Position numbers and translations under genes: made by a program. 5,787 nt of DNA. Source: Defluviitaleaceae bacterium. Its GTDB lineage: Bacteria; Bacillota; Clostridia; Lachnospirales; WRAX01. Position 1 is the stretch's first letter. Every line of letters begins with the position of its first letter. This document shows positions 1-3,208 of this stretch, one piece after another. Under the pieces are notes generated by a model. The model was not told the DNA's origin, did not search any database, and saw nothing but the letters and a program-made list of their open reading frames with translations. Location: NCBI GenBank assembly GCA_009784355.1, contig WRBU01000086.1, positions 1 through 5,787 of the forward strand. The letters run 5' to 3'.

Positions 1-62
1 ATACTTTAGTCTTTTTTTAAAAAGTTTAAAGTTTTTTAAAGGGCTTGATTTTAAAGGTTTTT

Positions 63-98
63 TTGAATTTTTGTGTTTTTTGAAAAATATATTAGAAT
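63..98 (+). promoter_or_regulatory. Possible weak promoter upstream of the patatin gene, in a T-tract-rich leader
   Basis: The first 98 bases are dominated by runs of T and A. The T runs lie at about 12-18, 32-37, 49-52, 58-64, 68-72 and 76-81, roughly one helical turn apart in the second half. Candidate boxes are TTGAAT (63-68) with TATATT (88-93, 19-nt spacer), or TTGTGT (71-76) with TAGAAT (93-98, 16-nt spacer). Neither pair is close to consensus. In such AT-rich DNA similar boxes arise by chance, so the exact promoter is unresolved. No gene is visible in this stretch. Confidence 0.3.
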
Positions 99-105
99 GG
101 AGGAG
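99..105 (+). promoter_or_regulatory. Strong Shine-Dalgarno GGAGGAG, mis-spaced for the patatin start
   Basis: GGAGGAG is an excellent match to the anti-Shine-Dalgarno of 16S rRNA. It ends 23 nt before the GTG of the patatin gene, far beyond the usual 5-9 nt. It ends 6 nt before a TTG at 112 in a different frame, which is the ideal distance. The patatin frame has a TAG at 93-95 and no ATG, GTG or TTG codon between that stop and 129, so the gene cannot begin closer to this site. Confidence 0.6.
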
Positions 106-111
106 AGTTTT

Positions 112-132
112 TTGAGTGGGGGCGAACTGTGA
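112..132 (+). CDS. Putative six-codon leader ORF overlapping the patatin start (GTGA overlap)
   Basis: TTG at 112 opens a six-codon frame, (M)SGGEL, that stops at TGA 130-132. The stop overlaps the GTG start (129-131) of the next gene in a GTGA arrangement typical of translational coupling. Its Shine-Dalgarno (99-105) is at the ideal distance. An alternative start for the same frame is the ATG at 97, which would give 11 residues but overlaps the Shine-Dalgarno itself. The role suggested is to deliver ribosomes to the weakly signalled GTG downstream. This is inferred from spacing only; so short a frame could be fortuitous, and nothing supports a function for the peptide itself. Confidence 0.3.
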   Translation: MSGGEL

Positions 133-1235
133 GTAAAAGGCGAATTGGGTTAGCACTTTCCGGCGGCGGAATGCGTGCTTTGGTATATCATCTTGGGGTG
201 CTTAAATGGATTGCAGAGCAAGGGGTTATGGATGAGATTGTAAGAATTTCGTCTGTTTCTGGCGGGTCTTTGTGCGCTGGTCTTGTTTTTGTGCATTCTA
301 ATGGAAAATGGCCGTCGAATAGCGAATTTTTGGGTCATACATTGCCAAAAATCAAAGAAATTATTTTGGCTAACGACATACAGCTGACTGCTATGTTAAG
401 GTTATTTCCGTTTTGGCTGCATAGGCGCACAAAATTGTTGGCAAGAGTTATGGAGGACAAATGGGAAATTGGAAGTATTGCAATGAAAGATTTGACTTAC
501 GAGCCGCTTTGGGATGCTAATTGCACTACATATGAAACAGGTATGCGGTTTAACATCAACCAAAAAGAAATGGGGGATTTTATGGTTGGCATTGTTCATG
601 GGCATGGAATACTTGTAGCAGAAGCCATGGCGGCATCGGCGGGGTTTCCGTTTCTTATTGGTCCGTATTCTTTGCGATGGAAAGATTTTAGGTGGCAGCA
701 GGCTGCGTTGCCTCCTAATATGCCGCAGCCCCCTGAATTTAAACCGCCAAGACATTACCACCTTTGGGATGGCGGTGTTTACGACAATTTGGGTCTTGAA
801 GCCTTATTCCACATATCAAGCAACCCAGCAGGCGGGAGGCTATCGGATGACATTGACCACATTATTGTTAGTAATGCAGGGCAGTCAAGCGGCTTTAAAC
901 GGCGTGGGCTGTCTTTATCATCAAAGGCAAAGCGGCTTTTGGACATTGCCATGGATCAAGTTGGCACATTGCGGACACGCACGATAAATAGCCATATAAG
1001 GCAGATGCACAATGGCATACATTTGCGCATTGGACGCTCTGCCACAGAAATTTTAGAACACGCCCCAATAAACTTTGCCGAAAAGCGGCGAATCATTGCA
1101 GAGAGTCTTCCGCAACATCAAGCTCATTATGTACGAAATTATAAAACCACATTGCGCACGCCAACGCCGCAGGATTTTGACTTAATAATGCGGCATGGAT
1201 ACGAAGTTGCACGCTGCAATTCTGCTTTTTTGTAA
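129..1235 (+). CDS. Patatin-like phospholipase / acyl hydrolase
   Basis: This 368-residue protein belongs to the patatin family of serine hydrolases, which cleave acyl esters of phospholipids or other lipids with a Ser-Asp dyad. The family signatures appear in order: an oxyanion-hole loop SGGGMRA at residues 11-17; the nucleophile elbow SVSGGS at 42-47, with Ser44 as predicted nucleophile; a block ASAGFP at 169-174 matching the family's conserved ASxxxP region; and DGG at 214-216 in WDGGVYDNLG, where Asp214 is the predicted dyad partner. The first elbow position is Ser rather than the usual Gly of GxSxG. No signal peptide or membrane helix is visible, so a cytoplasmic or peripheral membrane enzyme is expected. 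The GTG start is forced by an upstream in-frame stop at 93 and places the oxyanion loop near the N-terminus, as is usual. The natural substrate and the biological role (membrane turnover, defence or other) cannot be told from sequence. The next gene follows after 77 bp with no terminator between. Confidence 0.93.
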   Translation: MSKRRIGLALSGGGMRALVYHLGVLKWIAEQGVMDEIVRISSVSGGSLCAGLVFVHSNGKWPSNSEFLGHTLPKIKEIILANDIQLTAMLRLFPFWLHRRTKLLARVMEDKWEIGSIAMKDLTYEPLWDANCTTYETGMRFNINQKEMGDFMVGIVHGHGILVAEAMAASAGFPFLIGPYSLRWKDFRWQQAALPPNMPQPPEFKPPRHYHLWDGGVYDNLGLEALFHISSNPAGGRLSDDIDHIIVSNAGQSSGFKRRGLSLSSKAKRLLDIAMDQVGTLRTRTINSHIRQMHNGIHLRIGRSATEILEHAPINFAEKRRIIAESLPQHQAHYVRNYKTTLRTPTPQDFDLIMRHGYEVARCNSAFL

Positions 1236-1299
1236 AGATTTGGATAGTTTTTGCCGATGTATTACTGAAGGACAAATTCTTTGCATGGATGCCCCAAAA

Positions 1300-1304
1300 G
1301 GGAG
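1300..1304 (+). promoter_or_regulatory. Shine-Dalgarno GGGAG that decides the start of the next gene
   Basis: GGGAG ends 8 nt before the ATG at 1313, a standard distance. The longer in-frame alternative ATG at 1289 has its nearest purine-rich site (AAGGA, 1268-1272) 16 nt away, which is too far. The start at 1313 is therefore preferred. Confidence 0.65.
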
Positions 1305-1312
1305 CAATAAAA

Positions 1313-2095
1313 ATGATAAACAATGTGAATAACAGCCAAGCCGTGATGCAAACAAGCTACACCCACAAAAAGCCTGCCGCAAAATCCGTAAAAACATTAC
1401 CAGCTATTGACCAAATTTATATCAGCGGCGAAGCTATTGACATGGAGAGCCAAAAGGCTTTGCGTGAAGAACTTGCACAAAACGGCTTTAACTTCCGTTT
1501 TGCGGTGATTGACTCGGAAAACGGCACAAGCGTGCGGTTTATTGTAACTCCGTCTGGCATATGGAAAACGGGAGAAAATGGCTTTTCCACAAAGGTTGAC
1601 ATTGAGCAAGGTGTAGAGGGCATTGAGCAAACCACGCTCTATGGCTTGAAACATCTCACTCTTATGCTACGGCATTTGCAACCCGAGCACGACGAAATGC
1701 GTCTTTCGCTTCGCCAAACTATTGCGAATTTGCAATTAGGTGAATATGTGGACAAAACTGACCCGAAAGAAGCTCTTGAAAATCAACTGCGACAGCTTAC
1801 AAATGCTTTTGGAGCAATGCGGGAGGAATTTGGCAATACAGACCAATACATGCAATATTCGCAAGCGGCTTTTCGTATTTTATTGTCAAGCACGATGGGC
1901 TTGACGGGAAGGCTTGTCCGAATAAATTTAGGAGGCCAAAATGCCGCTTTGCTTGATATTGATGATATTGAGAAACTTCAGGAACAAGCACAGCAAAAAA
2001 TAAATGATTTTGCTGATAAATTTTTGAAAAACTTTGAAAGACTTGGAGCGCAAGGAGCCTTTGACGTGGCTTGGGACAGTATGAAATTGACATGA
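1313..2095 (+). CDS. Hypothetical soluble protein, helix-rich with a C-terminal coiled-coil-like segment
   Basis: I do not recognise this family. From ATG 1313 the protein has 260 residues; an extra 8 would be added if ATG 1289 were used. It has no signal peptide, no membrane helix and no cysteine. Residues 1-35 are Asn/Gln/Lys-rich and probably disordered. Residues 57-98 look like a small beta region (FRFAVID, TSVRFIVTPSGIW). From about 103 the sequence is mostly amphipathic helix, and 214-245 is a charged, coiled-coil-like helix (IEKLQEQAQQKINDF and onward). The N-terminal phrase IDQIYISGEA loosely resembles the linear N-termini of small flagellar or regulatory proteins, but the rest gives no support for that. 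It lies 77 bp after the patatin gene with no terminator or good promoter between, so co-transcription is likely and a functional link is possible. Its last two codons and stop overlap the promoter of the next gene. Confidence 0.75.
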   Translation: MINNVNNSQAVMQTSYTHKKPAAKSVKTLPAIDQIYISGEAIDMESQKALREELAQNGFNFRFAVIDSENGTSVRFIVTPSGIWKTGENGFSTKVDIEQGVEGIEQTTLYGLKHLTLMLRHLQPEHDEMRLSLRQTIANLQLGEYVDKTDPKEALENQLRQLTNAFGAMREEFGNTDQYMQYSQAAFRILLSSTMGLTGRLVRINLGGQNAALLDIDDIEKLQEQAQQKINDFADKFLKNFERLGAQGAFDVAWDSMKLT

Positions 2096-2115
2096 TACAA
2101 AAATTGTGATATAAT
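2087..2115 (+). promoter_or_regulatory. Perfect consensus SigA promoter, extended -10
   Basis: TTGACA (2087-2092), a 17-nt spacer and TATAAT (2110-2115) match the housekeeping sigma-factor consensus at all twelve positions. A TG at 2107-2108, one base before the -10, makes it an extended -10 promoter. Transcription would begin near 2121-2124, leaving a leader of only about 20 nt before the ATG at 2143. The -35 box is formed by the last two sense codons (Leu-Thr) of the upstream gene, and its stop codon starts at the next base. Confidence 0.9.
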
Positions 2116-2142
2116 GGCGAAAAATGGCATGGAGGTACAAAA

Positions 2143-2871
2143 ATGAAACCAACTACTGCATGGTATGACGGCAGCTTTGCTCAAAAGCTACATGGATTTG
2201 CGACAAGCCCGATGTTTTTAATAGGGACAATATTGTACACGACCTACGCTGTAATAAACGTATTTGAAATTTTTCCGTTTTTCTTTAATTTTTTCAGTAT
2301 GATTTCAATTACGATACAGTTTTTACCTGTCGTTGCTTTGTGGATGTTGCATTCGTCAGCAAAAGGACAAGACCCCGACAAGACACTTGTAGCCATCAAG
2401 CTATTTAAAATTAGTGTGATAATTGGCTTGGTTTTGATTAGCCTAGGTAGTGCACTCGTTCTTTTTGGCACTCTGCTTGCTTTGTCTGTGTCGCCTTCAT
2501 CTCTATTGCTTTTGATAGTCTTTGCTATGCTGGCATCGGTAATTGTATTTTATTTCGTTCCTCTTTTGTTTATCTTAAACAGTATACGTGATGGAGTACG
2601 CTATAACTTCACAAAACCCCTGCGTGGGGTGAATCCTTTTGTCGTATATATGCTAATAAATTTTGTGCTGTCTGCAATCCTCGTAAGTTTCCCAAATTTG
2701 ATGACAAATTGGCTTATTAGAATGGGTGTGGAATATACGGATATAACAGTTACTATGCCGACTGTGGGAAGCGGCATGTTTTCTACAATATTTGCTAATG
2801 TAAGTATGGCGTTATTTGTTTTTGTGATATATATTTTTAACCGTAGTTTAAAAGAAGCGTCGCCTCAATAA
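2143..2871 (+). CDS. Polytopic membrane protein of unknown function, about six helices
   Basis: This 242-residue protein is very hydrophobic. Predicted membrane segments lie at about residues 24-44, 52-70, 87-114, 119-147, 166-183 and 212-232, giving six helices. The short loop SSAKGQDPDK (71-80) separates helices 2 and 3, and SIRDGVRYNFTKPLRG (147-162) is a basic loop between helices 4 and 5, probably cytoplasmic by the positive-inside rule. The N-terminus has no cleavable signal and starts with about 20 polar residues. No transporter, enzyme or sensor motif was recognised. The phrase FATSPMFLIGTILYT resembles, from memory only, the start of hypothetical membrane proteins of Clostridia. GGAGG at 2131-2135, 7 nt from the ATG, is an excellent ribosome binding site. 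Together with the consensus promoter just upstream it predicts high, constitutive-looking expression as a single-gene transcript. Confidence 0.85.
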   Translation: MKPTTAWYDGSFAQKLHGFATSPMFLIGTILYTTYAVINVFEIFPFFFNFFSMISITIQFLPVVALWMLHSSAKGQDPDKTLVAIKLFKISVIIGLVLISLGSALVLFGTLLALSVSPSSLLLLIVFAMLASVIVFYFVPLLFILNSIRDGVRYNFTKPLRGVNPFVVYMLINFVLSAILVSFPNLMTNWLIRMGVEYTDITVTMPTVGSGMFSTIFANVSMALFVFVIYIFNRSLKEASPQ

Positions 2872-2937
2872 AAATAAAGCGGCATGTAGAAAATGTTATC
2901 CACGCTATTTAATCGAAAAGCAAACTTACCCCAACAC

Positions 2938-3049
2938 ACGTCATTGCAGAATCCCGCTTGGCGGGAATCGTATATCCGCAATCCCATACATTTTTAATAT
3001 GTAAATAAATAATAAATGGGATGCTGTGTCAAGCATCACAGCATGACGT
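2938..3049. repeat. MITE/REP-like imperfect palindrome of two inverted hairpin units
   Basis: The element begins ACGTCAT (2938-2944) and ends with its exact reverse complement ATGACGT (3043-3049). Inside, ATCCCAT (2981-2987) is mirrored by ATGGGAT (3016-3022), and TACAT (2987-2991) by ATGTA (2999-3003). The left unit (2938-2987) contains a hairpin at 2949-2969 with a CCCGC/GCGGG core stem. The right unit (3016-3049, inverted) contains a hairpin with an 8-bp stem, ATGCTGTG (3021-3028) with CACAGCAT (3037-3044). Read outward-in, both units start ACGTCAT, carry a hairpin and end ATCCCAT, and they flank an AT-rich centre. This is the layout of a dispersed non-coding palindromic element, but copy number elsewhere cannot be seen here. 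Confidence 0.6.
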
Positions 3050-3050
3050 A

Positions 3051-3069
3051 TGGCGGGATAAATCCGCCA
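3051..3069. repeat. Hairpin adjoining the palindromic element
   Basis: TGGCGG (3051-3056) pairs with CCGCCA (3064-3069). Two further A-T pairs form if G3057 is bulged. Its TGGCGGGA core also occurs in the left hairpin of the neighbouring element (2959-2966), so it may be a further subunit of the same repeat family. Confidence 0.5.
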
Positions 3070-3119
3070 AAAAACTTAAGATAATTTAGCAAAATAAAAG
3101 TGATGCACTTAACAGACTT

Positions 3120-3151
3120 AACCCCGATTGAGGAGTCAATCGGGGTTTTTT
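3120..3151 (+). terminator. Strong intrinsic terminator for the + strand
   Basis: A perfect 12-bp stem pairs 3120-3131 with 3136-3147, contains four consecutive G-C pairs and closes a GGAG tetraloop (3132-3135). It runs directly into a T tract at 3146-3151. It ends the membrane-protein transcript about 250 nt after its stop, so the repeat element would lie in the 3' untranslated region. On the - strand the stem is followed by AAGTCTGTT, which lacks a T tract, so it should be a poor terminator for the converging gene. Confidence 0.92.
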
Positions 3152-3208
3152 GTCTGCGAATTGACTGTGCTGTGATAAACAGCGTTATTTATGCAATTTC
3201 AATATCGT

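Larger units (their letters stand above)
2872..3208. other. Convergent intergenic region: hairpins and terminator, no gene
   Basis: This 337-bp gap separates the converging membrane-protein and surface-protein genes. No credible ORF or RNA gene was seen. It begins with about 65 bp of plain AT-rich DNA containing one near-match to a DnaA box (TTATCCACG, 2896-2904). Then come the palindromic repeat element (2938-3049), a hairpin (3051-3069), an AT-rich stretch with a small palindrome AAGTG-ATG-CACTT (3098-3110) and the intrinsic terminator. The last 57 bp before the stop codon of the - strand gene show no structure I can defend. Confidence 0.7.

Noticed and set aside
1236..1288. Separate promoter between the patatin and hypothetical genes
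   Set aside because: The best boxes (TTGGAT at 1240-1245, TATTAC at 1260-1265) are only 14 nt apart, too close for a normal promoter.
1289..1312. Earlier ATG start for the hypothetical protein (8 extra residues)
   Set aside because: The nearest purine-rich site is 16 nt away, whereas ATG 1313 has GGGAG at 8 nt. The extra residues overlap that ribosome binding site.
1285..1332. 15-codon frame from ATG 1285 overlapping the start of the hypothetical gene
   Set aside because: Its Shine-Dalgarno candidate is 12 nt away, and the following gene already has its own well-placed site, so no leader role is needed.
2896..2904. DnaA-box-like TTATCCACG
   Set aside because: It is a single 8-of-9 match with no cluster, no dnaA or dnaN gene and no origin context. 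It is expected by chance.
3161..3190. + strand antisense promoter after the terminator (TTGACT ... TTATTT)
   Set aside because: The -35 is good, but no acceptable -10 lies at 16-18 nt, so it is not supported.
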